DNA from: Microglena sp. YARC
Taxonomy: Eukaryota > Chlorophyta > Chlorophyceae > Chlamydomonadales > Chlamydomonadaceae
Direction of reading: 5' to 3'
DNA: 64,000 nucleotides
NCBI GenBank assembly: GCA_022414725.1
Contig: CM039462.1
Coordinates: 9,599,384 to 9,663,383, forward strand
The notes under the pieces were generated by a model. It was not told where the DNA came from and ran no database searches. It saw nothing but the letters and a program-made list of their open reading frames with translations. A program made the translations under genes and the position numbers. Positions 1-12,019 of this stretch are shown in pieces; within the stretch, counting starts at the first letter, position 1, and every line of letters starts with the position of its first letter.

Positions 1-960
1 GGATATTCTGTTGCGAATAATTTTGCTCGCTCCGTACTTTTCTAGTGTCTGCGCCTGCAATTCGCATGCGCTATGCAGTACCTACGAATTAACCGGTAAA
101 AGAAGATCTGAAGGAGCAGGACCTGGCGCATGGTGAAATGATGAGCGAGGAGAGAGATAGGCGCAACCTCTCAGCCTCGAGACGTCCCACGACAACCTGC
201 ATGCTCCATGACAACACTGGACGAGGCTGTATAGATTGCCTCGCCATTGATGAAAGAGACGTAACTGCAGGGTTTTACTCGGGAACAAACGAGACTGAGT
301 ACGCTTATTGTTTCAGAAATAATGAAGTCGTGAGATTTTGTTGCGAGTATCTCTTCACTCGTTTCCTACTTCTGTAGCGCCTGCGCTTGCAGCTCGCATG
401 GATAGAAGAAGGCCAAGACCGCACCAGCACCAGCTCATGGGATCGAGGTGGGGTAACAGGCTCCAATCAACTCCGCCATTGAAGAAGGGTTAAGCACCAG
501 AAATTTGCTAGGCACGAAAGCAAGGTGTTCGCATGATTGGAATAATTGTCGAATTACTAGGTGTTGCGAGTATCTCCCCAAGCACCTGCGCCTGTTGCTA
601 CGATGCGCCATGCGGCAGCTGAAATTTTGATGAAAGACTGAGGCTGGAAATGAGGCTCCAGCACCTCCACCATCAAACGAGGCTAGAGCAACTCAGACAG
701 AAATGATTCTGCCCGAATGATTGTGCAAGTTCATAGGTTGTTGCTACTATTTCCCCCTCGCTCCCCCACTTATCAAGCGCCTGCGCCTCCAGTAGCATGC
801 GCCATTCGGCACGTAGAAGTTCATAAAATTCGCTCGTGCCCAGGTCTTGCCGGTCAAACTGGTTTCGGACATTGCCAGCGTTATCTCCTAAACCCCACTC
901 AACACGTGGCACTTGCACCGTTGGCAGACAGTTGGCTTGTGGCATATCTCCTGTTTCCTG
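1..960. repeat. Degenerate ~230-bp tandem units with exon-like segments
   Basis: Four diverged units can be lined up by a shared stretch (gagtatctc ... gcctgcgcctg ... catgcgcca) near 20-90, 330-410, 560-630 and 735-820. Read on the minus strand, the last unit encodes a helical peptide (RAEWRMLLEAQALDKW) at about 769-820. The other units keep parts of it in broken frames. This matches the exon-like units further along the window, so I read it as decayed exon and intron duplicates of a minus-strand gene. No complete gene, start codon or known domain is visible. Confidence 0.45.
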
Positions 961-979
961 CTTTTCATTAACGGCGAAG

Positions 980-1004
980 CCCCCCCCCCCCCCCCCCCCC
1001 CCCC
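980..1004. repeat. Poly-C homopolymer tract
   Basis: An uninterrupted run of about 25 C. It marks the left edge of the CCA-rich array. Its true length is uncertain because homopolymers are error-prone in assembly. Confidence 0.9.
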
Positions 1005-1080
1005 TGGAAGCTAATCTTCCTCGGCCAATACGTACCGGCTGTTTTTACTTTACTCTTTGTCACTCTTTTTTTCCTTTTCC

Positions 1081-2309
1081 TTCTCCAACAACACCATCAA
1101 ACCATACTACCACCACCAGCACCACCACCATCCAACCACCAACAACACCACGAAAAAAAGAAAAAAAACAACAACAACAACATCCCACCACACTAAAACC
1201 AGCACAATCACCAACCTACCGCCAACACCAACAGCACTACTCCACTACACTTCGGCCAGCACGCATCACCACCATCCTACCAACAACACCAACAACACTA
1301 ACAACGCCATGCCACCACACTACAACCAGCACCATCACCATCCTACCAACAACACTAACACCAAGATCCCACCACATTACGGCCAGCACCACAAACATCC
1401 TACCAATCACACCAAAAAACTTTCCCACCACACTCCGGACATCAACACCAATATACTTCCATCAACACTGACAACACCAACAACACCATCCCACCACACT
1501 AACACAAGCACCATCGTACAAACAACACCAACAACACCATTCCACCACACTGCAGAGAGCACCACCACCTTCCTACCAACAACACCATCAAACCATACTA
1601 CCACCAACAGCACCATCCAACCACCACCACCAACAACAACAGCACCATCCTAAATCAACATCACCACCATCCTACCACAAGCACCACCACCATCATACCA
1701 TCGACATCAACAACACCATCCCACCACCATCCGACCAACTACACCATCCCACCACACTACAGCCAGCAAGACCAACATCCTACTACCAACAACAACAATA
1801 CCATCCCACTACACTACGGCCATCACAAGCACCACCCTACCAACAACACCAACAACACTATCCCACCACGCTACAGACATCACCACCATTATCCTACCAC
1901 CAACACGGACAACACCAACAACGCCATCCCACCACACTACCACAAGCACCACCACCACGATACAAACAACACCAACAACACCCTTCCACCACACTGGGGA
2001 CAGCACCACCACACCAACAACACCATCAAACCATACTACCACCACCATCCAACCAACCACACCAAAACAAACAGCACCATCCCACACCAATACCACCACC
2101 ATCGTACCACAAGCACCACCTCCATCATACCACCAACACCAACATAAACATCCCACTAAACTAAGTATGGCCAGCACCACCACCATCCAACCACCAACAC
2201 CAACACTACCATCAAACCATACTACTACCACCAGCACCACTACCATCCAATCACCATCACCATCCCAACAGCACCATCCCACAACAATATCATTACCATC
2301 CTACAACCA
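1081..2309. repeat. CCA/ACCAAC-rich degenerate minisatellite, copy 1
   Basis: About 1.2 kb of imperfect units built on ccaccaccatcctaccaacaacacc, alternating with ccaccacactacrgccagcacc. G is almost absent on this strand, so all plus frames give His/Thr/Asn/Pro-rich peptides and the minus frames give Val/Gly/Trp-rich ones. These open frames are compositional and not evidence of a gene. The same array recurs at 5931-6760 and weakly at 11500-11700, each time at the same place in a larger module. Confidence 0.85.
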
Positions 2310-2466
2310 GTGTTCTTTATTTGTGCGACCGGTTGCACATTGTGGCGTGCGGTCGCCACCCCGTGCAACCCTCAGGTGATCAAAATTCGGGCGAAATGGG
2401 CCTTTGGTTGCCACCATGGCGACCCTCAGTTCAGTGATTTGTGCCCTGGGTCGCAGGCTACAACTG
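2310..2466. mobile_element. 157-bp insertion present in only one array copy
   Basis: The array copy at 6.7 kb runs straight through ctacaaccaacaccacaagc. Here the same place is interrupted by about 157 bp of unrelated GC-richer sequence. CTACAAC occurs at both borders (2301-2307 and 2458-2464), as expected for a short target-site duplication. Inside, ggttgcac and gtgcaacc form a hairpin, and ggtcgccaccccgtgcaaccctcag is imperfectly repeated as ggttgccaccatggcgaccctcag. It looks like a small non-coding transposon. The family cannot be assigned. Confidence 0.5.
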
Positions 2467-2606
2467 ACACCACAAGCAAATCCAGCACACAGTCCTGCAT
2501 TCAACACCACCACCACCATCCTATCACCATCAAAATTAAACCACACAAAATAATAAACATAAGTGATGACCAAGTGATGATAAATATCATATGAATGCAC
2601 TACTAC

Positions 2607-2845
2607 TTCACACACACACACGCACATTCACACACAAACACACAAACACACACGCCTCTCTCTCACACACACACTCCTCGCTCACCTTGCCTTGCTTAGC
2701 CCAGCTCATCCATAGTCTGTCGACCCCCTATTGGTACATGGGTTTAGGGTGTGTGTGTGTGGTGGTGGTGGGGGGGGGTGGGGGGGTAGGGGGGGGCTCA
2801 CGGTTAAGCAAGTAGGACTCCCCCTGTTGGTACATGGGTTAGGGT

Positions 2846-2876
<31 letters not shown>

Positions 2877-2885
2877 GGGGGGGGT
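2607..2885. repeat. CA/GT microsatellites and poly-G tract
   Basis: (CA)n near 2609-2690, (GT)n with GGT and G runs at 2744-2800, and a second (GT)n ending in a G run of about 23 near 2861-2884. The G runs could form G-quadruplexes. No coding content is seen. Confidence 0.85.
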
Positions 2886-2996
2886 ACTGAATAGACTGAA
2901 TAGACTGAATAGACTGAAATAGACTGAGTAGACTGAATAGACTGAATAGACTGAATAGACTGAATAGACTGAATAGACTGAATAGACTGAATAGGT
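2886..2996. repeat. 10-bp minisatellite (gactgaatag)n
   Basis: About eleven near-perfect copies of gactgaatag lie directly after the poly-G tract. Two units differ (gactgaaatag, gactgagtag). The low divergence suggests recent expansion. Confidence 0.9.
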
Positions 2997-3860
2997 CAAA
3001 GTTGCAAAGCCATCCAGCAACAGTAAAGCAATATAAACATACAAAAAAATGAAAGACGAATTATAATAATAAATATAATAGAAATGCACTGGACTTCAAG
3101 CACACACACTCCTCACCTCACCTTGCCCAGCTCATCTATGATCTGTTGCTCATATTTGGCAACAGCCACAGAGCCATCCAGTAAAAGAAAAGCAACATAA
3201 AGATACAAATAAATAAGAAACACATATCATAATTAATAAAGTATAAAATGCACTACAACTTCAAACCCCCACACACTCCTCACCTCACATTGCCCAGCTC
3301 ATCCATAGTCCGTTGCTCATATTCGGCCACAGCTGAAAAGACAGCCAGCAACAGTTAAGCAAGAAAAATATAAAATAATTATGGAATAAATATCATAATT
3401 AATATAATATAAACGCACTACGACTTCAAACACACACACTCCTCACCTCACCTCAGCTTGCCCAGCTCATCCATAGCCTGTCGCTCATTTTTGGTAACAG
3501 CCGCAAAGCGATCCAGCAAAAGTAAAGCAAAATAATTTAACAATAAATATGAAAAACACATCATAAATAATGGAGTAAAAATGCACTACGACTTCAAACC
3601 CACACACACTCCTCACTTCACCTTGCCTTTCCCAGCTCATCCATATTCTGCCACTCATATTCGGCCACAGCCGCAAACCCAGCCAGCAACAGTTAAGCAA
3701 GAAAAATATAAAAATAAATATGGAATAAATACCATCATGAATATAATATAAATGCACTCCGACTTCAAACACACACACTCCTCACCTCACCTCAGCTTGC
3801 CCAGCTCATCCATAGCCTGTCGCTCAGATTCAGCCACAGCTGCACAGCCATCTAGCAACC
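2997..3860 (-). repeat. Exon-like tandem array E1, module copy 1
   Basis: Units of roughly 150-170 bp. On the minus strand each has a conserved segment encoding DGFAAVAEYERQTMDELGKA, followed by a consensus-like splice donor (GGGCAAG then GTGAGGTGAGG), then an AT-rich spacer containing GTGTGTGTTTGAAGTCGTAGTGCATTTA. About six units are present. The coding-looking part is better conserved than the spacer. The peptide has a heptad-like helical character. No acceptor AG is obvious just upstream, so these may be decayed exon ends repeated within an intron and not a series of working exons. Related arrays are at 6780-8370 and 10205-10660. Confidence 0.6.
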
Positions 3861-4670
3861 ACCCTCATTGACGCCGTGCCCTTCACCCTTGAGTCGCTTG
3901 GGAGAGGGAGGGAGACAGGGGTCACATGGCCCAGACTCGCCTCTTGGGAGAGGGAGGGAGACAGGGGTCACATGGCCCAGACTCGCCTCTTCCCTCTCCC
4001 CACCCCACCAAGCCGAATAGTGCATAGACTACCTCTGGGGTAATTGAGGTGCTCGAAGAGGTGCACAGATGGTGTTGATGTGGCCGGGTAGAATGCTGCG
4101 GTCAGCGCACCTCTGCGGTTGGTAGAGGGGAAGGGAGGGGTGGGAGGGGTGGGCAGGTGGGGAGGGGCGGGGAGGGGCATGGAGGGGTGGGGGGGGGTAG
4201 GGGCATGAAGGGGAGGGGGCTACAGCCGCAATTCTGAACTTCACATGGGCCACCTCCCCTGCTCCGTAGTGGGGATGGGGGTGGTTGGGTGGGGGGGTTT
4301 GTAGTGGAGGGTAGTGGGGTTGGGCTGAACAGAGAATCTGGGGTCATCGAGAAGACAAAGGGTATTGATGTGGCCAGGTAGGTTGCCGCGGTCAGCGCAC
4401 CTGTACGTTGGTAGCTAGAGGGGAAGGGGAGGGGGAGGGGAGGTTGGTGGCTGGTAAGGGGGGGGAAGGGGGGGCGAGGAAAGGAGGTGGGTTGGGTAGG
4501 TCAGGGTGGGCAGGGTAGGGTTGGGGTGGGTTGGAGTAGGTGTGGAGTGGAGTGGGGAGAAATGGGTGGAGAGGAATGGGGGGGGGTCATGGAGGTTTTT
4601 GAAGAGACTCGCCACACCCGAGGGTGTTGTTGTGGTCGGGTGGACGCACTCCTGCCGTTGGAAGAGGGGA

Positions 4671-4705
<35 letters not shown>

Positions 4706-4990
4706 CATGCACAGCCTCATGTTCAAGGCAAGCGCTGAGCTTGAAAATAATAGGTATAAAAACACATCCATGAAAACAGAAATACGTGTGTGAATATGTG
4801 TACAAATGAATATATATAAATGAATATGTGTATGTATGAATGTGTATATGTTACAGTCTAGATAGGAGGATGCGAAACGATGTAAAAGTCCAGCAGGGTT
4901 GGAGAGCGGGTGTTGGAAAGTGGTTGCGATTAGATGAGGGAGTAAGAGGCCGATTCCCCCAGTTCTGATGAAATTATGTGGACACACACT
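3860..4990 (-). repeat. Exon-like units E2/E3 in G-rich spacers, module copy 1
   Basis: On the minus strand there are three E2 units (peptide family LTAAxYPATSTPSVFKHLDDP) at about 4030-4115, 4335-4405 and 4595-4670. Each is preceded by a CAG acceptor-like end after a C/T-rich tract. One E3 unit (VHVKFGIAAVA family) lies near 4210-4255. The spacers are GGGGT-rich on plus, which is pyrimidine-rich on minus and would suit a splice acceptor. A G run of about 34 sits at 4675-4705. A 45-bp segment (gggagagggagggagacag ...) is directly duplicated at 3898-3990. The parent protein is not recognised. Confidence 0.5.
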
Positions 4991-5715
4991 TTTCTGGGGT
5001 CCCCCCCCCCTCAAGACCATTTTCAAAATTTGCAGGTATTATTAACTTTTTACTGAGTCGTTTCACTTCGGACATCCACACATCGGAGCATCTCAGCGAG
5101 GTGAGTCCATTGGCACTGTCGCTGTCATCATGCATTGCACGTAGGGGGGATCCCGACCATGCGAGATGAGGCTGGTGGAAGGGTACTGCTCGAGAGGTTC
5201 ACGATGACTCTCAGAAGGCAAGGTTGTTCTCGTGCCAGGGCTTTTTTTCAAATCTGAAAGTGGGATTTTTCTAGCTGGATTGTTTAAGGCCTCCTCCATG
5301 GACAGCGTTTTAGTGCTTTGTTCAGCCTTTATAGCCATACATAGCTTTTTAGGGCCATGAAGGGCAACAAAAAAAACTTTGTTCTGTCAATATCTTTTGT
5401 TTCTGTCACCGATAATTTTGCCAAAACGGGGGGGTCAAAACTAGGGATCACTATACATACCGGGGGAAAAAAAGTCCTGCGACGTCCTATCCAAAGTTGC
5501 TTTCTCTAAAGATATTCAATATGCTCCGTGAAGTATCTCATCATGATCTTGACTGATTTTCAGCATTCCAATGAGACCACCTTTGCTGGCTGGCTATGGG
5601 CTGTATATGGGAAGCTGCACTGTGATGTTTTCTCTGGTCCTCATTGTTATGGGGTTTTACCGATGTTTTGTGAAAGAGGAGATCATTTGCTGACAGATAA
5701 TTTCATGGGTTCCTT
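4990..5715 (-). repeat. Dispersed block E4 with exon-like segment, copy 1
   Basis: The block begins with a C run and ctcaagaccatttt, then a segment whose minus strand encodes SLISHGRDPPYVQCMMTATV, then aagaggagatcattt. The same order recurs at 11128-11480, and the first part also at 21752-22050. On the minus strand 5093-5338 is open for 81 codons, starting MAIKAEQSTK. It could be part of a coding exon, but no family is recognised. Sequence 5340-5700 has no other feature I can name. Confidence 0.45.
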
Positions 5716-5930
5716 CCCCTCCCCCTCCCCCCTCCCCTCCCCCCCCCCCCCCTCCCCCCCTCCTCCCCTCCTCCCCTCCTCCCCTCCACCCTCCAACCCT
5801 CCACCCTCCACCCTCCACCCACACCACACCACACCCACCACCACACCACATGTACCCCTACCCTACCCCCCCCACCCTACCCCACACCCCACCCACCCCC
5901 TCCCGTCCCTTCCACTGGTATAATAACTAC
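5715..5930. repeat. C/T-rich tract
   Basis: Runs of cccctcc, ccaccctcca and ccacaccac lead into the second CCA-type array. Long open frames here are proline-rich artefacts. Confidence 0.85.
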
Positions 5931-6780
5931 ACCAGCCAGCATCACCTCCATCCTACCAATAACACCAACAACACCAACAAAGCCATGCCACCACACTTCC
6001 ACCAGCATCACCTCCATCCTACCAATAACACCAACAACACCAACAGAGCCATGCCACCACACTTCCACCAGCATCACCTCCATCCTACCAATAACACCAA
6101 CAACACCAACAAAGCCATGCCACCACACTTCCATCAGCATCACCACCATTCCACCAACAACACCATCCCACCACACTAACACCAGCACCAGCACCAGCAC
6201 CATCCTACCACCAACACCAACTACACCATACCACCACACTACGGCCAGCAAAACCAACATCCTACCAACAACACCAAAAACACTTTCCCATCACACTACC
6301 GACATCGCCACCACTATCTTATCACCAACACTGACAACGCCATCCCACCACACTACCACAAGCACCAGCACCATCATACGACCAACACCAACAACACCAC
6401 ACTGCGGGCAGATCCACCACCTCATTAACAACACAATAAAAATACTACTACCACCAGCGCCACCGCCATCCAACCGCCAACACCAACTGTACCATACCGT
6501 CCCACACCAATATCACCACCATTGTACCACCAGCACCACCTTCATCACACCACACTACAGCCAGCACCACCACCACCACCCAACCACCAACACCACCAGC
6601 ACCATCAAACCATACTGCCACCACCAGCACCACCACCATCCAACCACCAACACAATCCCAACAGCCCTATCCCACAACAATATCACCACCATCCTACAAC
6701 CAACACCACAAGCAGCACCATCCTGCAGCCACCACCACCACCACCACCATCCTATCACCATCATAATTAAACCACACAAA
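5931..6780. repeat. CCA/ACCAAC-rich minisatellite, copy 2
   Basis: It has the same composition and motifs as 1081-2309. It starts with three nearly identical 60-bp units (ccaccacacttccaccagcatcacctccatcctaccaata... pattern) at about 5940-6140. It ends with the same unique tail (ccatcctatcaccatca ... aattaaaccacacaaa) that ends copy 1 at about 2518-2550. This supports duplication of the whole module. Confidence 0.85.
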
Positions 6781-8370
6781 TAATGAACATAAGTGATGAA
6801 CGAGTGATGATAAATATAAAATAAATGCACTACGATTTGACACACACACACACACCTCTGTCTTACACACACTCCTCACCTCACCTCGCCCAGCTCACCC
6901 ATGGTCTGTCCCTCATATTCGGCCACAGCCGCCAAGCCTGCCAGCAACAGTAAAGCAATATAAACATACAAATAAATATGAAATACGAATTATAATAAAT
7001 ATAATATAAAGGCACTACAACTTCAAACACACACTCCTCAACTTGTCTTGCCATGCCTAGCTTAGCCATAGTTTGTTGCTCATATTCGGCCACAGCAGAA
7101 AAGCCATCCAGCAACAGTTAAGCAATATAAATCTACAAATAAATATGAAATACGAATTATAATAAATATAATTTTAATGCACTACAACTTCAAACACGCA
7201 CTCCTCAACTTGTCTTGCCATGCCTAGCTTAGCCATAGTTTGTTGCTCATATTCAGCCACAGCCGCCAAGCCATCCAGCAACAGTTAAGCAATATAAATA
7301 TACAAATAAATACGAAATACATTTTATAATTAATATAAAAATGCACTACACCTTGAAACACACACACACACTCCTCACCTCACCTTGCCCAGATAATCCA
7401 TACTCAGTCACTCATATTCACTCATATTCAGCCACAGTTGCAAAGCCATCCAGCAACAGTTAAGCAAGAAAAATATAAAAATAAACCAGATACATATTAT
7501 AATGAATAATTGAATATAATATAAATGCAGTACTAATTCAAACACGCACTCCTCGCCTTATCCAGCTCATCCGTAGTCTGTCGCTCATATTCGGTAACAG
7601 CCGCAAAGCCATCCAGCAACAGTAAAGCAAAATAAAAAAATGGAAAAATGAAAAACACATCATAATTAATAGATGATAAATGCATTACGACTTCAAAAAC
7701 ACACACACGCCTCACCTCACCTTGCCTTGCCCACCTCATCCATACTCAGTCGCTCATTTTTTGCCACAGCCACAAAGCCATCCAGCAACAATTAAGCAAT
7801 GTTAATATACAACGAAATATGAAATACATTTTCTGATCAATCCGTAAATAATATAATATAAATGCATTACAACTTCAAACCCACACACACTCCTCACCTC
7901 ACCTTGCCCCGCACACCCATGGTCATCAGTCGCTCATATTCAGCCACAGAACAGCCACAGAACAGCCACAGAACAGCCACAGAACAGAACAGAACAGAAA
8001 AGCTGCAATGCCATCCAGCAACAGAATAGCAATACAAATATAAAAATATTTATATAATACAAAATACAAGTAACATAATAGAAATGCACTATGACTTTAC
8101 ACACACACACACAAACACTCCTCACCTTGCCTTGCCCAGCTCATCCATATTCCGCCACTCATATTCGGCCACAGCCACAAAGCCAGCCAGCAACAATTAA
8201 GCAAGAAAAATATAAAATAAATATGGAATAAATATCTTCATGAATATAATATAAATGCACTACGACTTCAAACACACACACTCCTCACCTCAACTCAGCT
8301 TGCCCAGCTAGTCCATAGTCTGTGGCTCGTATTCAGCCACAACCGCACAGCCATCCAGCAACCACCCTCA
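6780..8370 (-). repeat. Exon-like tandem array E1, module copy 2
   Basis: About nine or ten units of the E1 type (peptide DGFAAVAEYERQTMDEL on the minus strand, then GGGCAAG and a GTGAG donor-like start). A local expansion of ccacagaacag occurs at 7948-7995. Units differ mainly in spacer length and (CA)n length. Two adjacent units near 7019-7260 are close to identical, so turnover is continuing. Confidence 0.6.
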
Positions 8371-10200
8371 TTGACGCCGTGCCCTTCACCCTTGAGTCGC
8401 TTGGGAGAGGGAGGGAGACAGGGGAAACATGGCCCAGACTCGCCTCTTCCCTCTCCCCACCCCACCAAGCCGAATAGTGCATAGACTACCTCTGGGGTAA
8501 TTGAGGTGCTCGAAGAGGTGCACAGATGGTGTTGATGTGGCCGGGTAGAATGCTGCGGTCAGCGCACCTCTGCGGTTGGTAGAGGGGAAGGGAGGGGTGG
8601 GAGGGGTGGGCAGGTGGGGAGGGGCGGGGAGGGGCATAGAGGGGTGGGGGGGGGTAGGGGCAGGTATATATGGTAGGAGCATTGAGGTGTTGGGGGGGTT
8701 AAGGGCCGGTAGGGGCATGGAGGGGTGGGGAGGGTAGGGGCATGAAGGGGAGGGGGCTATAGCCGCAATTCCGAACTTCACATGGACCATCTCCCTTGCT
8801 CTGTGGTGGGGGATGGGGATGGGGGTGGGGAGGGTGGGGGGTGGGGGGGGTAGTTGAGGGCGGGGGTGGGAGAGAACAGTGAAATATGGGGTCGTCGAGG
8901 TGTTTGAAGATAGAGGGTGTCGATGTGGCCAGGTAAATTGCCGCGGTCAGCGCACCTGTATGGTTGGTAGAGGGGAAGGGAGGGGAAGGATGGTGGGAGG
9001 GGTGGGGAGGGGCGGGGAGGGGCATAGATCGATCAGCGGGGGGTGGGGGGATGGGGGGGGGGGGGAGGTAGGGGCATGGAGGGGTAGGGGGCTACAGCAG
9101 CAATGCCGAACTTCACATGGACCATCTCGCCCTGCAACGTGGTGGGGGGGGGAGAGGGCAGGTAGGGGCATGGAGGGGTAGGGGGCTACAGCAGCAATGC
9201 CGAACTTCACATGGACCATCTCGCCCTGCAACGTGGTGGGGGGGGGGAGAGGGCAGGTAGGGGCATGGAGGGGTAGGGGGCTACAGCAGCAATGCCGAAC
9301 TTCACATGGACCACCTCGCCCTGCAACGTGGTGGGGGGGGGGAGAGGGCAGGTAGGGGCATGGAGGGGTAGGGGGGCTACAGCAGCAATGCCGAACTTCA
9401 CATGGGACCACCTAGCCCTGCATCGTGGTGGTGGGGGGAGAGGGCAGGAAGGGGCATGGAGGGTAGGGGGGCTACAGCAGCAATGCCGAACTTCACATGG
9501 ACCACCTCGCCCTGCAACGTGTGGGGGTGGGGTGGGGGGGGGAGGGGGGGAGGGAGGGGGGGGGGGGGGGGGGAGGGGGGTGAATCTGGGGTCATCTAGA
9601 TGTTTGAAGACAGAAGGTGTTGATGTGGCCGGGTAGGTTGCCCCGGTCAGCGAATTTCTGCAATTGACAGAGGGGAATGGAAGCGTGGGAGGAGAGGTGT
9701 GGGGAGGAGAGGGAGGGGGCGGCTGGGTGGTAAGGGGGGGAAGGGGGGCGATGAAAGGAGATGGGTTGGGTAGGTCAGGGTGGGTAGGGTAGGGTTGGGG
9801 TGGGTTGGAGTAGGGTGGAGTGGGGAGCAATGGGTGGAGAGGAATGGGGGTGGGGGGGTCATGGAGGCTTTTGAAGAGAATCACCACCAGAGGTGTTGTT
9901 GTGGTCAGGTGGACTCACTCCTGCAGTTGGAAGAGGGGAACCGGGGGGGGGGGGTGGGGGTGGGGTGGGGGAGGGGGGGTCACGCACAGCCTCATGTCCA
10001 AGCAAGCGCCAAGCTTGAAAATGATAAGTATAAAAAAAACATCCATGGAAACAGAAATATGTGTGTGACTGTGTACATATGAATATATGTATGGATATGT
10101 GCATATATGAATGTGTCACAGTCTAGGAGGATGCGAAACGCTGTTAAAGTCCGGCAGGGTTGAAGTGCGGGTATTGGAAAGTGGTTGCGATTAGAGAAGG
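8370..10200 (-). repeat. Exon-like units E2/E3, module copy 2
   Basis: On the minus strand, E2 units lie near 8480-8590, 8890-8965, 9590-9665 and 9860-9930. E3 is locally amplified: near-identical ~90-bp units at about 9060-9140, 9150-9230, 9240-9325, 9330-9415 and 9420-9510 each carry a CACGTTGCAG acceptor-like end followed by a segment encoding VHVKFGIAAVA. The first unit at 8750-8790 differs most. Poly-G runs lie at 9050-9065 and 9530-9580. The 9700-10140 part matches 4440-4930 of module copy 1. Confidence 0.55.
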
Positions 10201-10204
10201 GAGT

Positions 10205-11128
10205 ATAAATGCACTACGACTTTAACCCCCCACACACTCCTCACCTCACCTCACCTCACCTCACCTTGCCTTGCCCAGCTCATCCATTATCTGCCACTCA
10301 TATTCGGCCACAGCCGCAAAGCCAGCCCGCAACAGTTAAGCAAGAAAAATAGAAAAATAAATATGGAATAAATATCATAATTCATATAATATAAATGCAC
10401 AACGACTTCAAACACACACACTCCTCACCTCAGCTTCCCTCGCCCAGCTCATCAATATTCAATCGCTTATATTCGGCACACAGCCGCACAGCCATCCAGC
10501 AACAGTTAAGCAATTTAAACAGAAGAAATAAATATATATATATAATATAAACGCACTACGACTTCAAACACACACACTTTTCACCTCACCTCAGCTTGCC
10601 CAGCTCATCCATAGTCTGTCGCTCAGATTCAGCCACAGCCGCACAGCCATCCAGCAACCACCCTCATTGACGCCGTGCCCTGCGCCGTTGAGTTCTCTTG
10701 GGAGAAGGAGGGCGACGGGGGAAACATGGCTCAGACTCTCCTCTTCCCTCTCCCCACCCCACCCACCAAGCCGAATAGTGCATAGACTACCTCTTGGGTA
10801 ATCGAGGTGCTCGAAGAGGTGCACAGATGCATAGTGTTGATGTGGCCGGGTAGAATGCTGCGGTCAGCGCACCTCTGCGGTTGGTAGAGGGGAAGGGAGG
10901 GAGGGGCGGGGAGGGCATGGATGGGTGGAGAGGGGTAGGGGAAGGGAGGGGTGGGAGGGGTGGCTGGGTGGGGAGGGCCGGAAGTGGCATGGACGGGAAG
11001 GGGGGGAAAATGGGGCGAGGAAAGGAGATGGTTGGTAGGTCAGGGTGGATAGTGTAGGATTTGAGGAGGGTGTAAGAGGCCGATTCCCCAATTCTGATGA
11101 AAATTCTGTGGACCCTTTTCTGAGGTAC
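10205..11128 (-). repeat. Third partial module: E1 then E2 units
   Basis: Three E1 units (10205-10660) are followed by one E2 unit (10790-10880, minus) and a G-rich spacer. The order and junction sequence (ccaccctcattgacgccgtgccc) match 3855-3885 and 8360-8390. This makes it a third, shortened copy of the same module. Confidence 0.55.
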
Positions 11129-11480
11129 CCCCCCACCCCCCACCCCCCCTCAAGACCATTTTCAACTTTCCAGGTATTTTTAACTTTTTTACTGAGAGAG
11201 TAGTTTCACTTCAGACATCGACACATTAGAGCGTCTCGGTAGGTGTGGCGAGTCCATTGGCACTGCCGTGGTCGTCATGCATTGCATATAGGGGCGGTCG
11301 CGACCATGTGAGATGAGCTGGACGAGGGTCATGTTTAATAGTAATATCTGAAGATATAAAAATATGCTCATTGAACTATCTCGTCATGGTTCCACTCAAT
11401 GTTATGGGGGTTTACTGATGCAATTTGAAAGAGGAGATCATTTCTGACAGGTGAGCTAACTTATTGTTAATTTCTTGGGT
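11128..11480 (-). repeat. Dispersed block E4, copy 2
   Basis: It matches 4990-5250 and 5630-5715: C run, ctcaagaccattttca, tttaactttt..actgag, the segment encoding LISHGRDRPYMQCMTTTAV on minus, then gaaagaggagatcattt. The minus frame 11189-11371 is open for 60 codons. The shared frame between copies hints at past coding constraint, but identity is not recognised. Confidence 0.45.
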
Positions 11481-12010
11481 TCCCTTCCCCACCTCTCCAC
11501 TCCCCTCCCAACCCACCCCACCCCACCCCCCACCCCAACACCTGTACCCCTACCCTACCCCCCCCCTACCCTACCTTTCCCTTCCAATATTAAAATACCT
11601 ACACTACCACCAGCATCACAACCACCACCATGCTACCACTATCAAACCCCGCACTGTCCCACTGCACTACCACCAGCACCAGCACCTACAAATATTGTCA
11701 ACCTTCAAATAAAATGGCGACCCACCCTTTACAAGCCACCGCAACCGGTAGATTTCCATTCTTATTTCACCAGTGTTCAGAAATATTTCAACTTGTTTTA
11801 CCTTTTTAGTCCCAATCAGAGTTTTTTTCAGTACCCTCCTGCACCAGGAGTAGACAATAGGCTGGAGGGAGCTGCTCGAAACCTAACCTAGACTAAACCT
11901 CAAGCAATCAAGATCAACTATATTTTACCAGGAGGGGCTATTAATTCATTCACATGCTGCAAATTTAAGTGTTTTTCAGCACCCTCGGCATATCGGATGT
12001 AAGTGGTATG
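11480..12010. other. Low-complexity lead-in then unassigned sequence
   Basis: 11480-11600 is C/A-rich and resembles the start of the CCA array. From 11700 to 12010 the sequence is of normal complexity with no recognisable gene, and the open frame on plus (11475-11891) is mostly the low-complexity part. Confidence 0.5.
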
Positions 12011-12019
12011 CAGACCCCT

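Noticed and set aside
836..2379. Plus-strand frames rich in His, Thr, Asn and Pro, and Val-rich minus frames
   Set aside because: They follow from the CCA/ACCAAC composition of the array.
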